From the NCBI RefSeq assembly GCF_002834145.1, contig NZ_PHNT01000001.1, positions 495,324 to 559,323 of the forward strand: DNA of 64,000 nucleotides, written 5' to 3'. Positions 1 to 8,199 of this stretch are shown piece after piece. The notes beneath the pieces are model-generated. The model saw only the letters and a program-made list of their open reading frames with translations, was not told the DNA's origin and ran no database searches. Source of the DNA: Roseovarius salinarum (GTDB taxonomy: Bacteria > Pseudomonadota > Alphaproteobacteria > Rhodobacterales > Rhodobacteraceae). The first letter of the stretch is position 1. Every line of letters begins with the position of its first letter. The translations under genes and the position numbers were made by a program.

Positions 1-319
1 CCATGGCGATGCCGCCGCGCATGTGGCCGAGGAAGGCGTTCGAGACGGCGTAGAGTTCGCGCGCCATGCCGCCCTTGTTGACGAACAACCCCATCAGGAT
101 GAACAGCGGCACCACCGACAGCCCGTAGCTTTGCGCGGTGTCGATGATCTGGCGGCCGACCATCGACATGGCCGCCTGAAGCCCCCAGGCGTCGAACAGG
201 CTGCCGCTGCGCTCATATGCGAAGCCGAAGGTGCCGACCAGCCCCATCGCGAACACGATGGGCATGCGCAGCAGGACCAGGACGAGGACGAGGGCGAATC
301 CGAGAAGCGCGGCGGTCAT
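1..319 (-). CDS. dctM: TRAP transporter large permease DctM, N-terminal part (runs off the left edge)
   Basis: The first 106 residues of a DctM-type large membrane subunit of a tripartite ATP-independent periplasmic transporter are present; the rest lies left of the window. The N-terminus opens with a hydrophobic helix (residues 3-20) followed by the family-typical RMPIVFAMGLVG and further membrane segments. The start ATG overlaps the dctQ stop in an ATGA arrangement, the usual translational coupling of dctQ and dctM. It would form the inner-membrane channel with DctQ and take substrate from DctP. The substrate is not readable from the sequence; the operon with a phenylacetate-type beta-oxidation gene suggests an aromatic or organic acid. 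Confidence 0.9.
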   Translation of the reverse strand, partial: MTAALLGFALVLVLVLLRMPIVFAMGLVGTFGFAYERSGSLFDAWGLQAAMSMVGRQIIDTAQSYGLSVVPLFILMGLFVNKGGMARELYAVSNAFLGHMRGGIAM

Positions 320-822
320 TGGGTGTCATCCCTCAGAAGTTGCGGGGCGAGAAGGGTCAGCAGCCCGGCCACGACCATTGACACGGCCGCGATTCCGGTG
401 GCGATGGCGATGAACCACATGATGTAGAACTGCGGGATCGCGAGGTATTCGGTCACGTCGCCGTAGCTGCGCGTGCGTTCGGCCAGAACGATGACCCGCT
501 GCGTCGGCCAGAACAGCATCACGCCCGAGGCGATCAGGATCAGCCCGTCGCGGAGTTTCTCGAGCCGGTAGCGCTGGAAGAGGCCGTCGGTGAGGTCCAC
601 GCAGATGTGGTAGTTCGTCACCGACACATGCGGCAGAACCGAGAACACGGCGATGGCCACGAAAATGCGGGTGAGCTCCGTCGCCGCCTCGATGGGCGCG
701 TTGAAGGTCGACCGAAGGATCACGTCGAAGAACGTCATCACCATGAGCGCGAAAAGCGCGCCGCAGGCGACGAGGATCGGAACCCTGTCCAGCTTTCGGA
801 CAGCGTGCAGCAAGGGTCTCAT
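316..822 (-). CDS. dctQ: TRAP transporter small permease DctQ
   Basis: 168 residues, normal for DctQ, with four predicted membrane helices at about residues 15-36, 47-67, 90-108 and 130-157. The small subunit helps the DctM channel assemble and work in the inner membrane. The stop overlaps the dctM start by four bases. An 86-bp gap holding a strong hairpin separates it from the upstream binding-protein gene dctP. The ATG start is followed directly by the expected basic stretch before helix 1. Family assignment rests on topology and on its position between dctP and dctM; DctQ sequences diverge strongly. Confidence 0.88.
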   Translation of the reverse strand: MRPLLHAVRKLDRVPILVACGALFALMVMTFFDVILRSTFNAPIEAATELTRIFVAIAVFSVLPHVSVTNYHICVDLTDGLFQRYRLEKLRDGLILIASGVMLFWPTQRVIVLAERTRSYGDVTEYLAIPQFYIMWFIAIATGIAAVSMVVAGLLTLLAPQLLRDDTQ

Positions 823-860
823 GGCGCGGGCCTCCGGATCACGGGGGGAAATCGGGGTGC

Positions 861-891
861 GGCCCCGGCGGCCGGGCGGGCCGCCGGGGCC
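861..891 (-). promoter_or_regulatory. Strong GC hairpin between dctP and dctQ
   Basis: A perfect 13-bp stem (861-873 with 879-891) closes a 5-base loop in the dctP-dctQ gap. It has no T-tract. A hairpin here could protect the 3' end of dctP mRNA or partly end transcription, giving more binding protein than permease. That role is inferred from position only. Confidence 0.6.
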
Positions 892-908
892 ATGTCACGT
901 TGCGGCGA

Positions 909-1931
909 TCAGTCCTCGGACAGCGCCTCGGTGAGCATGTCGTAGGCGGCTTGCGCGTCCACGCCGGTTTCGCCCACTTCCTCGATGACCGAGTCGATGA
1001 TGCTGGCCGAGATTTCCTCGAACCTGGCCTGGTCGGCCTCCGAGGCCACGGTGATCGTGTTGCCCTCGGTCTCCTTCGTCAGCTCGAGGCTGTTCTGGTC
1101 GCCGGCATCCCAGATCTTGCCGATCTCGCGGCTGATGGGTTCGCCGAACACCTCTTCTTCCAGTGCCGTCCGGATGTCTTCGGGCAGCCGCTGGAACGAG
1201 CCTTCGTTCATGATGAAGGCAAACGACCCCCGGTAGAAGCCGCCGGGCATTTCGTACAGGTGCGGCGCGACCTCGGTCAGCTTGAAGCCCTGGCGCGAAT
1301 CCACGGGCATCACGACGCCGTCGGCGGCACCCGATGCCAGCGTTTCGTAAACCTTGGGCGCGGGCACCTTGATGCCGGTGGCGCCCAGTGCCTCGCCAAC
1401 GTCGCCGCCGACGCCACCCGGGACGCGCAGCTTCAGGCCCGAGATCTCGTCGAGCTCGGTGACCTTGTCCGCGGTGTGCAGCTGCGCCGGACCGTGCGTG
1501 TGCATCGCCACGACCTTCACGCCGCGGTGCTCGTTGGCGTTCGACAGGTACTTGTCATAGGCGCGCCAGTAGGCGACCGAGGCCTCCTCGGCGTTGCCGG
1601 TGTAGCCGGGCAGCTCGATCAGCTTCGTGGTGACGAAGCGGCCCGCCTGGTAGCCGTGGAAGATGATCGACAGGTCGGCGGCGCCATCCTGGATCAGGTC
1701 CATCTGCGCCGGCGGCGGGGCGAGACCAAGCTTCAGTTCGGTCGTGACCTTGCCGTCGGTGGCCTCCTCGACCATCTCGGTGAACTTCGGCCACATCTTG
1801 GCGTTGATGTTGTGCGTCGGCGGTGCCCAGCTGGAAATCGTCAGCGTGTAGTCCGCGGCGAAGGCCGCGGTTCCGCTGAATGCCAGCGCGGCGCCGGCCA
1901 GCAGCGAAGTGATCTTGCGGTGTTGTGCCAT
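909..1931 (-). CDS. dctP: TRAP transporter substrate-binding protein DctP
   Basis: 340 residues, typical DctP size. A Sec signal peptide covers residues 1-25 with an AFA-A cleavage site, followed by YTLTISSWAPPTHNIN, the usual start of the mature solute-binding fold. The protein would bind substrate in the periplasm and hand it to DctQM. The start at 1931 is chosen over an upstream in-frame extension because it begins the signal peptide and has a good ribosome site (AGGGAGG) just before it. It lies 38 bp downstream of the hydratase/dehydrogenase fusion gene on the same strand, so the transporter is probably co-transcribed with phenylacetate-type beta-oxidation. Confidence 0.93.
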   Translation of the reverse strand: MAQHRKITSLLAGAALAFSGTAAFAADYTLTISSWAPPTHNINAKMWPKFTEMVEEATDGKVTTELKLGLAPPPAQMDLIQDGAADLSIIFHGYQAGRFVTTKLIELPGYTGNAEEASVAYWRAYDKYLSNANEHRGVKVVAMHTHGPAQLHTADKVTELDEISGLKLRVPGGVGGDVGEALGATGIKVPAPKVYETLASGAADGVVMPVDSRQGFKLTEVAPHLYEMPGGFYRGSFAFIMNEGSFQRLPEDIRTALEEEVFGEPISREIGKIWDAGDQNSLELTKETEGNTITVASEADQARFEEISASIIDSVIEEVGETGVDAQAAYDMLTEALSED

Positions 1932-1969
1932 TTGGTCCTCCCTTGGTGAAAATGGCTTTCGGTTTGCGT

Positions 1970-4030
1970 TCAAAGCGTGGATGCCAGAACCCATGACCCG
2001 GGGCTTTCCTCGGCCACCAGGTGCATGTTCCTCCTCGTCGTGTCCCAGCCGATCTCGGCGGCGTGGTGCATCGGGCCGCCCCGCCATCTGGGGAAACCAT
2101 AGCCGTGGATTTCCACCACGTCGATGTCCCCGGCGCGTTCGGCGATCCCCTCTTCGACGATGCGCAGCCCCTCGTTGGCCATCACGGCCAGAAGGCGTGC
2201 GGTGATCTCGTCAGCGGTGAAAGTGCGGCGGGGTATGCCCTGCTCGCGCGAATGGGCCTCGATCAGCGCCTCGACCTCGGACGAGCGTTGCGGCTTGCCG
2301 TCGTCTCCGTAGTCGTACCAGCCCTTGCCGCTGCGGCGTCCAAGCCGGTCCATCTCGCAAAGCTGGTCGGCAATGGTGACGTAGCGTTCCCCGGCGGGCC
2401 GGGTGGCTGCCTGCCGCTTGCGGTTGGCCCAGGCGATCTGCAACCCGGCCATGTCCTGTGCCTCGTAGGGCCCCATCGCCATGCCGAAACCGCGCATCGC
2501 CGCGTCCACCTCGTGAGGCAATGCGCCGTCTGCCAGAAGGTAATCGGCCGCGCGGCGGTAGGCGGCGAGGATGCGGTTGCCGATGAAGCCGTCGCAGATG
2601 CCCGACAGCACCGGCATCTTGCGGAGCCGCCTGGCCAGCGCAAAGCCGGTGGCCAGCACCTCGGCGTCGGTATCCGGGGTCCGGACGACCTCGAGGAGTT
2701 TCATGATGTGCGCGGGCGAGAAGAAGTGCAGCCCAAGGCACCGTCCCGGCGCGGGGATATCGCGAAAGATCTCGCGCGGATCGAGGTAGGAGGTGTTGGT
2801 GGCAAGGATGGCGTCCTCGCTCATCACCTCGGACAGACGGGCGAAGACGTCGCGCTTGACGTCGGCGTCCTCGAACACCGCCTCGATCGCCAGTTCGGCG
2901 CCGGCCGCGCGGGCATAATCGTCGACCGCCGCGAACCCCTCCAGCGCGGCGTCGCGCGTGGCCGCGTCCATCTTGCCGCGCTTCACGGCCCCGTCAAGAA
3001 GGCCGGCGACGCGGTCGTGTGCGCCCCGGGCGGCCTCGGCGTCGCGTTCGATCAGTGTTACCGCGATACCGGCGGTCAGCGCGGTCGAGGCGATGCCCGC
3101 GCCCATCAGCCCGCCACCGACGATGGCGATTCGCGTGATTTCTTGCGGGGCGGCCCCTTCGATGGTCGCCGGGCGGGCGGCCGCGCGTTCCGCGAAAAAG
3201 ACGTGGCGCAGGGCGCGGCTCTCGGCCGATTGGCGCAATTCCAGATGGCGGGCGCGCTCGCGGGGCTGGCCTGTCGTGAAGGGCTCGGAGGCGGCCCATT
3301 GCAGGGCCACAAGGTTCTCCAGCGGTGACTGCTGGCCGCGCGCTTTTTTGCGCAGGCTCTTTTCGGTCTCGTCGATCAGATCGGGCGCGAATGCGGGGAC
3401 CTCGCGCCGCGATACCGGCACGGGACGCCCGGGCAGGTCTGCGGCCATCTCGTCGAAGGCGCGCTCGGGGTCGTCGGCGATGCGGTCGATTCCGCCCAGC
3501 TCGAGCATCTCCTCGGCTTTCACGATGCGGCCGCGGCAGGCGATATCGATCGCCGCCTCCATGCCCACCAGCCGCGGCAGGCGCTGCGTGCCGCCGGCGC
3601 CGGGAATCAGGCCGACGTTCACCTCAGGAAGTCCGAAGCCCGTGCCCGGAGCGGCAATGCGCCAGGCGCAGGCCATCGCGATCTCGAGGCCCCCGCCCAG
3701 CACGTTGCCGTGCATCAGCGCGACGAAGGGCACGTCGGAGTCCTCGATCATCTGCACGACATCGGGCAGATGTGGTTCCACCGGCGGTGCATCGAATTCC
3801 GTCATGTCGCCGCCGGCGATGAAGGTCCGCCCCGCGCAACGCAAGGCGGCGACGCGGGCGCCTTGAACATCCTTCACCGCCCCGGCCAGATCGGCACGCA
3901 CGGCGTTGGACGTGGCGTTCACCGGCGGGTTGTCGATCGTCACCCACGCGATCTCTCCCGCGCGTTCGACAGTGACGGTGGGTCTGTCCGCGGCGGCCTC
4001 GGGGCCGGTTTCTGGGCGTGATTCACTCAT
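1970..4030 (-). CDS. Enoyl-CoA hydratase / 3-hydroxyacyl-CoA dehydrogenase fusion (FadJ-like, probable PaaF+PaaH role)
   Basis: 686 residues. An N-terminal crotonase domain (about 20-200) shows the oxyanion-hole stretches FIAGGDMTEF (70-79) and HGNVLGGGLEIA (107-118) and the Glu-bearing LPEVNVGLIPGAGGTQRLPR. A Rossmann NAD site, VGGGLMGAGI, is at about 304-313, followed by LHFFSPAHIMKLLEVV and two C-terminal dehydrogenase domains. It would hydrate 2,3-dehydroadipyl-CoA and oxidise 3-hydroxyadipyl-CoA, the steps done by separate PaaF and PaaH in E. coli; neither is found alone in this window. The start at 4030 follows a divergent promoter holding a TetR-type palindrome shared with the paaJABCDE promoter. 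It could instead be a general FadJ; the context favours phenylacetate. Confidence 0.88.
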   Translation of the reverse strand: MSESRPETGPEAAADRPTVTVERAGEIAWVTIDNPPVNATSNAVRADLAGAVKDVQGARVAALRCAGRTFIAGGDMTEFDAPPVEPHLPDVVQMIEDSDVPFVALMHGNVLGGGLEIAMACAWRIAAPGTGFGLPEVNVGLIPGAGGTQRLPRLVGMEAAIDIACRGRIVKAEEMLELGGIDRIADDPERAFDEMAADLPGRPVPVSRREVPAFAPDLIDETEKSLRKKARGQQSPLENLVALQWAASEPFTTGQPRERARHLELRQSAESRALRHVFFAERAAARPATIEGAAPQEITRIAIVGGGLMGAGIASTALTAGIAVTLIERDAEAARGAHDRVAGLLDGAVKRGKMDAATRDAALEGFAAVDDYARAAGAELAIEAVFEDADVKRDVFARLSEVMSEDAILATNTSYLDPREIFRDIPAPGRCLGLHFFSPAHIMKLLEVVRTPDTDAEVLATGFALARRLRKMPVLSGICDGFIGNRILAAYRRAADYLLADGALPHEVDAAMRGFGMAMGPYEAQDMAGLQIAWANRKRQAATRPAGERYVTIADQLCEMDRLGRRSGKGWYDYGDDGKPQRSSEVEALIEAHSREQGIPRRTFTADEITARLLAVMANEGLRIVEEGIAERAGDIDVVEIHGYGFPRWRGGPMHHAAEIGWDTTRRNMHLVAEESPGSWVLASTL

Positions 4031-4043
4031 GCGGATATTTATT

Positions 4044-4062
4044 GACCAACCGTTCGGTTTAT
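4044..4062. promoter_or_regulatory. Probable PaaR (TetR) operator in the divergent promoter
   Basis: The palindrome AACCGTTCGGTT, with wider dyad context, lies in the 69-bp gap between the hydratase/dehydrogenase gene and paaG. The reverse strand shares ATAAACCGA-n-CG-n-TTGGTC with the site at 13148-13168 upstream of paaJ. The shape and the ACCnACCG/CGGT half-sites fit those described for TetR-family PaaR proteins. Regulation by the paaR gene at 6671 is inferred. Confidence 0.75.
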
Positions 4063-4099
4063 GCAAGTAGTGAATTGAATTTTGAACGGCAGGCCCCTC

Positions 4100-4885
4100 A
4101 TGAGCGATACGATTCTGACGACGAACCACGGTGCCTGGGTCGAGATCACCCTGAACCGGCCCGACCGCCTGAACAGCTTCAACGACGAAATGCACCGCGC
4201 GCTTTATGCCGCGCTCGAATCCGCGCGCGATGGCGGCGCGCGGGCGGTGCTGTTGACCGGCGCGGGGCGCGGGTTCTGCGCGGGCCAGGATCTCGGCGAC
4301 CGCGATCCGTCGAAGATGGATGGCCCGCCCGATCTGGGCCACACCGTGCGCACCTTCTACGCGCCGCTCGTCCGGCTCATCCGGTCGCTGGATTTTCCCG
4401 TGGTCTGCGCCGTCAACGGCGTCGCGGCCGGGGCCGGGGCGAACCTTTCGCTGGCCTGCGACATGGTGCTGGCCGCGGAAAGCGCCAAGTTCATCCAGTC
4501 GTTCGCCAAGGTGGGGCTGATTCCCGACACCGGGGGCAGCTGGCACCTGCCGCGCCTGCTGGGCGAGGCACGCGCCAAGGGGCTGGCGTTCACCGGGGAG
4601 CCGCTGACGGCGCCGCAGGCCGCGGACTGGGGCCTGATCTGGAAGGCGGTGCCCGACGAGGCGCTGATGGATGAGGCGCGCGCGCTGACAGGAAAGCTGG
4701 CCGAGGGGCCGACACTGGGTCTCGGGATGACCAAGCAGACGATCCAGGCCGCGGCGACCGATACGCTCGACGCGCATCTGGACCTCGAGGCCGACGCGAT
4801 GAAGACCTGCGGCGAAAGCGCGGATTACGCCGAAGGCGTTTCGGCCTTCATCGAGAAACGCGCACCGAATTTCCAGGGTAAATGA
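4100..4885 (+). CDS. paaG: 2-(1,2-epoxy-1,2-dihydrophenyl)acetyl-CoA isomerase PaaG
   Basis: 261-residue crotonase. The oxyanion-hole motif GAGRGFCAGQDLGDRD (about 56-71) is typical of PaaG, and AKVGLIPDTGGSW carries the catalytic Asp. PaaG converts the ring epoxide of phenylacetyl-CoA to oxepin-CoA in the cytoplasm. An in-frame TTG at 4082 exists, but the ATG at 4100 gives the normal N-terminus. It is the first gene of a rightward operon paaG-paaI-paaK-paaR and its stop overlaps the paaI start (ATGA). The promoter holds a PaaR-type palindrome. General enoyl-CoA hydratase is the alternative, but the neighbours decide. Confidence 0.92.
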   Translation: MSDTILTTNHGAWVEITLNRPDRLNSFNDEMHRALYAALESARDGGARAVLLTGAGRGFCAGQDLGDRDPSKMDGPPDLGHTVRTFYAPLVRLIRSLDFPVVCAVNGVAAGAGANLSLACDMVLAAESAKFIQSFAKVGLIPDTGGSWHLPRLLGEARAKGLAFTGEPLTAPQAADWGLIWKAVPDEALMDEARALTGKLAEGPTLGLGMTKQTIQAAATDTLDAHLDLEADAMKTCGESADYAEGVSAFIEKRAPNFQGK

Positions 4886-5322
4886 GCATGACACCGAAGG
4901 AACGCGCGGAAAGAGCCGCGGCCGCCATGTGGTCGGACGATGGAGCCTCGCAATGGGCGGGCATGGAGATCACCCATGTCGACGAAGGGGAAGCGACCCT
5001 GGAGTTGACCGTGCAGCCGCACCACTGCAACGGCCACGCGATCTGCCACGGCGGACTGACCTTCATGCTGGCCGACAGCGCCTTTGCCTTCGCCTGCAAC
5101 AGCCGCAACCAGTCCACCGTCGCCCAGCACAACGTCATCAGCTACGTCGCGCCGGGCAAGCAGGGTGACCGGATGATCGCGACGGCGCGCGAGGTTGCGC
5201 TGAACGGGCGAAACGGCATCTACGACGTGACCGTGACCAACCAGGACGGCACCGTGATCGCCGAGTTCCGCGGCATGTCGCGGACCATCAACGGCCGGCT
5301 GTTTGACGAAGACGACGACTAG
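4882..5322 (+). CDS. paaI: Hydroxyphenylacetyl-CoA thioesterase PaaI
   Basis: 146-residue hotdog-fold thioesterase. The motif HGGLTFMLADSAFAFACN carries the conserved His-Gly-Gly and the catalytic Asp of the PaaI family. It removes dead-end CoA esters that form when the phenylacetyl-CoA ring epoxide is opened wrongly, and so recycles CoA. The start ATG overlaps the paaG stop by four bases, so translation is coupled. Length is normal for the family (about 140). Confidence 0.92.
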   Translation: MSMTPKERAERAAAAMWSDDGASQWAGMEITHVDEGEATLELTVQPHHCNGHAICHGGLTFMLADSAFAFACNSRNQSTVAQHNVISYVAPGKQGDRMIATAREVALNGRNGIYDVTVTNQDGTVIAEFRGMSRTINGRLFDEDDD

Positions 5323-5355
5323 ACCGACCGGCGCAGAACCGGCGAGGAGGAGACG

Positions 5356-6666
5356 ATGAAAGACCTGACCCCGACGAAATCCGACCTGGAGCCGATCGAG
5401 ATCGCCTCGATCGACGAAATCCGCAGCCTGCAACTGGACCGTCTCAAGTGGTCGGTGCGCCACGCCTATGACAACGTCCCGATGTACCGCGAGCGCTTCG
5501 ACGCGGCGGGGGTCCATCCCGACGACCTCAGGCAGCTCAGCGACCTTTCCAAGTTCCCGTTCACCTACAAGACGGACCTGCGCGATCACTACCCCTTCGG
5601 TCTGTTTGCCGTCCCGCGCGAACAGATCGTGCGCATTCACGCATCGTCCGGCACGACCGGCAAACCGACGGTGGTGGGGTATACCAGGGGCGACATCGAC
5701 GTGTGGGCCGACATGGTGGCGCGGTCGATGCGCGCCAGCGGAACGCGGCCCGGCGACATCGTGCACGTGGCCTATGGATACGGGCTGTTCACCGGCGGGC
5801 TGGGGGCACACTATGGTTCCGAGCGGCTGGGCTGCAGCACCGTGCCCGTCTCGGGCGGGATGACCGAGCGGCAGGTCACGCTGATCGACGACTTCAAGCC
5901 GTCGACCATAATGGTGACACCGTCCTACATGCTCAACATCCTCGAGCAGTTCCACAAGCAGGGTCTCGACCCGCGCGAGAGTTCCCTGCAGGTGGGTATC
6001 TTCGGCGCCGAGCCCTGGACGAATGCCATGCGCGCCGAGGTGGAGGAAGCCTTCGACATGCACGCCGTCGACATTTACGGCCTGTCCGAGATCATGGGGC
6101 CGGGCGTGGCCAACGAATGCGTCGAGACCAAGGACGGGCTGCACATCTGGGAGGACCATTTCCTGCCCGAGATCATCGACCCGCAAACCGGCGAACCGGT
6201 CGAGGATGGCGAGATGGGCGAGCTGGTCTTCACAACGCTGACCAAGGAAGGCCTGCCGATGATCCGTTACCGCACGCGGGATCTGACGCGGCTGCTGCCG
6301 GGCACCGCGCGCAGCATGCGCCGTATGGAGAAGATCACCGGACGCTCGGACGACATGATCATCCTGCGCGGCGTCAACGTCTTCCCTACCCAGGTCGAGG
6401 AACAGGTGCTGGCCACCGGCGGCCTGACCAACCACTTCCAGATCGAACTGTACCGTGCAGGGCGCATGGACGCGATGCGCGTGCACGTGGAGGCGGCCGA
6501 GGATTCCACCGACGAGGCGTCGAAGACAGCCGCGGCACGGATGCTGCACAAGCACATCAAGGACGTCGTGGGCATTTCGACCGAGATCGACGTGCGCGAC
6601 CCCGGCGAGATCGAACGCAGCCAGGGCAAGGCCAAGCGCGTGATCGACAACCGCGACAAGGGGTAA
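5356..6666 (+). CDS. paaK: Phenylacetate-CoA ligase PaaK
   Basis: 436 residues, the family length. AMP-forming adenylation fold with phosphate loop HASSGTTGKPTVVGYT (about 95-110), the FGAEPWTNAMR and DIYGLSEIMGPGVANEC segments, and the C-terminal TGRSDDMIILRGVNVFPTQ hinge. It activates phenylacetate with ATP and CoA, the entry step of the aerobic hybrid pathway. It has a strong ribosome site (GAGGAGGAG) and lies 33 bp after paaI. It ends in TAA, a rare stop here. Confidence 0.95.
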   Translation: MKDLTPTKSDLEPIEIASIDEIRSLQLDRLKWSVRHAYDNVPMYRERFDAAGVHPDDLRQLSDLSKFPFTYKTDLRDHYPFGLFAVPREQIVRIHASSGTTGKPTVVGYTRGDIDVWADMVARSMRASGTRPGDIVHVAYGYGLFTGGLGAHYGSERLGCSTVPVSGGMTERQVTLIDDFKPSTIMVTPSYMLNILEQFHKQGLDPRESSLQVGIFGAEPWTNAMRAEVEEAFDMHAVDIYGLSEIMGPGVANECVETKDGLHIWEDHFLPEIIDPQTGEPVEDGEMGELVFTTLTKEGLPMIRYRTRDLTRLLPGTARSMRRMEKITGRSDDMIILRGVNVFPTQVEEQVLATGGLTNHFQIELYRAGRMDAMRVHVEAAEDSTDEASKTAAARMLHKHIKDVVGISTEIDVRDPGEIERSQGKAKRVIDNRDKG

Positions 6667-6670
6667 CGCC

Positions 6671-7267
6671 GTGGCCCGGACGATCGCCAAGGACCACGAC
6701 CAGAAGCGCGCGCAGATCCTGGGATCCGCCGCCAAGGTGTTCGCCGAGGAGGGCTTCGACCGGGCCACCATGACCCAGCTTGCCCGCGAATGCGGGATCT
6801 CGAAGGCCAACATCTACCATTACTACGACAGCAAGGACGCGATTCTTTACGACATCCTTGAAACCTACCTTCGCGGCCTTCGGGATCGCATCTGCGGCAT
6901 CGACCTGTCGGGGCTGGACGCGGAGGGCCGCCTGCGGCGGGTGGTCCACGAGATCCTGTTCGCCTACCAGGGGTCGGACCACGAGCACCGGGTGCAGGTC
7001 AACGGTGTCGAGAAGCTGCCGCCCGCCCAGCAGAAGGTGCTGCGCGGCTTCCAGCGCGAGATGGTGAGGTTCCTGGGCGGCATCATCCGCGACATCGCGC
7101 CGGAGGTTTTCGCCGAGGACCGCGACAAGCTGCGCGCGGCGACCATGTCCGTCTTCGGGATGCTGAACTGGTACTACATGTGGAACACCGGCGCAGGCGA
7201 TGCCGCGCGGCGCGACTACGCCCGGCTGGTCGCGGATCTCACGCTCTACGGTGTCAGGGGCATCTGA
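6671..7267 (+). CDS. paaR: TetR-family repressor PaaR
   Basis: 198 residues with a GTG start 5 bp after the paaK stop. The N-terminal TetR helix-turn-helix is clear at residues 10-55 (ILGSAAKVFAEEGFDRATMT, then CGISKANIYHYYDSKDAILY); the C-terminal ligand domain is a TetR_C type. As the last gene of paaGIK it likely senses phenylacetyl-CoA and represses both paa transcription units through the palindromes at 4044 and 13148. The ligand is inferred from other PaaR proteins. A rho-independent terminator follows. Confidence 0.88.
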   Translation: MARTIAKDHDQKRAQILGSAAKVFAEEGFDRATMTQLARECGISKANIYHYYDSKDAILYDILETYLRGLRDRICGIDLSGLDAEGRLRRVVHEILFAYQGSDHEHRVQVNGVEKLPPAQQKVLRGFQREMVRFLGGIIRDIAPEVFAEDRDKLRAATMSVFGMLNWYYMWNTGAGDAARRDYARLVADLTLYGVRGI

Positions 7268-7298
7268 CGCCCGCTTTGCAGAGGGTCTTGATCAGAAG

Positions 7299-7321
7299 GA
7301 GCGCCTTCGGCGCGCTCTTTT
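7299..7321 (+). terminator. Rho-independent terminator after paaR
   Basis: Stem GAGCGC (7299-7304) pairs with GCGCTC (7312-7317) around a 7-base loop containing the stable CTTCGG core. Four T residues follow. It ends the paaGIKR operon. Confidence 0.8.
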
Positions 7322-7346
7322 CATGTGCGCTCGGGCCGCGCGGGCC

Positions 7347-7397
7347 TTGAGGGGCGCCGCCCCTCAAACTCCCCGGAGTATTTGACCCAAGGTGAAG
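7347..7397 (+). repeat. Post-gene repeat, copy A, with two palindromes
   Basis: A perfect 9-bp inverted repeat (7347-7355 with 7359-7367, 3-base loop) is followed by the small palindrome ACTCCCCGGAGT (7368-7379). The latter starts the element GGAGTATTT...CAAGGTGAAG. Three related copies occur at 38579, 42795 and (reverse strand) 48325, each just downstream of a gene on the same strand. Confidence 0.6.
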
Positions 7398-7418
7398 GGG
7401 CGAGTCCGCCTTCCGGCG

Positions 7419-8183
7419 CTAGGCCTGGCCCTTCGCGAGCCCGAGGTTGTCCAGCGCGCCGGCCGTCCCGGTCTCCCAGCGGGCGCGCAGGTCAGCATTC
7501 GTTTCGTGGCGCAGACCCATCGCGCGGAGGCTTTCGAACTTGTTCGAATCCGTGGCGCCGAAGGAACCGGCCACCCGCGGCCACCAGTAATCGACGCTGG
7601 CCTGCAGTGCCGCGCGGCCCTCGGTCTCCATCAGGCGGTCGATGCCTTCCTCGGCCAGTTCGACGTGGCGGGTCTCGACCGGTGCGACGGTGCGGAAGGC
7701 CTCGGCCAGCGGCTGGTAGGAGACGCGGGCCAACTCGTCCAGCTGGATGCCCACGGCGCGGCCCATCAACAGGTTCATCACCACCGCGTCGGCCCAGCCG
7801 GCAAGGGGATAGTTGAAGACCGCGAGCCGCATGTCATGTTCGCTGCGCTGTGCGCCGATGTCGGCGTCCCGGTCCAGCCGCGCGGTCCAGGGATGGTGGT
7901 TGGCGTAGCGCGCGGTGTCGGCGCCGAAGTCTCCCATGATCCGCAGCACGCGGTCGGCATTGTCGGTCTTTTCCAGCACGATCTTGGCCGCGGCGATGCG
8001 TTCCTTGATGCCGGGGCCTTCATTGATGATGTCGGCAAAGCCCGCGGCACCGGCAAGTTCGCTGTCCACGAAGGTTGCCATCAGCTTGAGAAGTTCCGCG
8101 CGGTAGCGCGGCGGAACGTTGGTGGGGTTCGTCAGCTTGCCGCCCTGCGCAAGATAGTCTTCGATGCTCATGTCGTCGGCCAT
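7419..8183 (-). CDS. Phenylacetate-catabolism PaaA/PaaC-like ferritin-fold protein
   Basis: 254 residues of the phenylacetic-acid catabolic (PaaA/PaaC) ferritin-like family, but neither PaaA nor PaaC, both of which are present upstream. Possible diiron ligands are the Glu in DSELAGAAGF and the ExxH in VETRHVELAEEG. It is the last gene of the leftward operon, 16 bp after paaE. It could be an accessory or regulatory subunit of the ring epoxidase; the family annotation does not give a reaction. The ATG at 8183 follows an AGGGG-type ribosome site. Confidence 0.75.
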   Translation of the reverse strand: MADDMSIEDYLAQGGKLTNPTNVPPRYRAELLKLMATFVDSELAGAAGFADIINEGPGIKERIAAAKIVLEKTDNADRVLRIMGDFGADTARYANHHPWTARLDRDADIGAQRSEHDMRLAVFNYPLAGWADAVVMNLLMGRAVGIQLDELARVSYQPLAEAFRTVAPVETRHVELAEEGIDRLMETEGRAALQASVDYWWPRVAGSFGATDSNKFESLRAMGLRHETNADLRARWETGTAGALDNLGLAKGQA

Positions 8184-8199
8184 GGGATGCCCCTTCCTC

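Noticed and set aside
1970..4894. Extension of the hydratase/dehydrogenase gene upstream to 4894
   Set aside because: The added part is antisense to paaG and crosses the divergent promoter; the family N-terminus starts at 4030.
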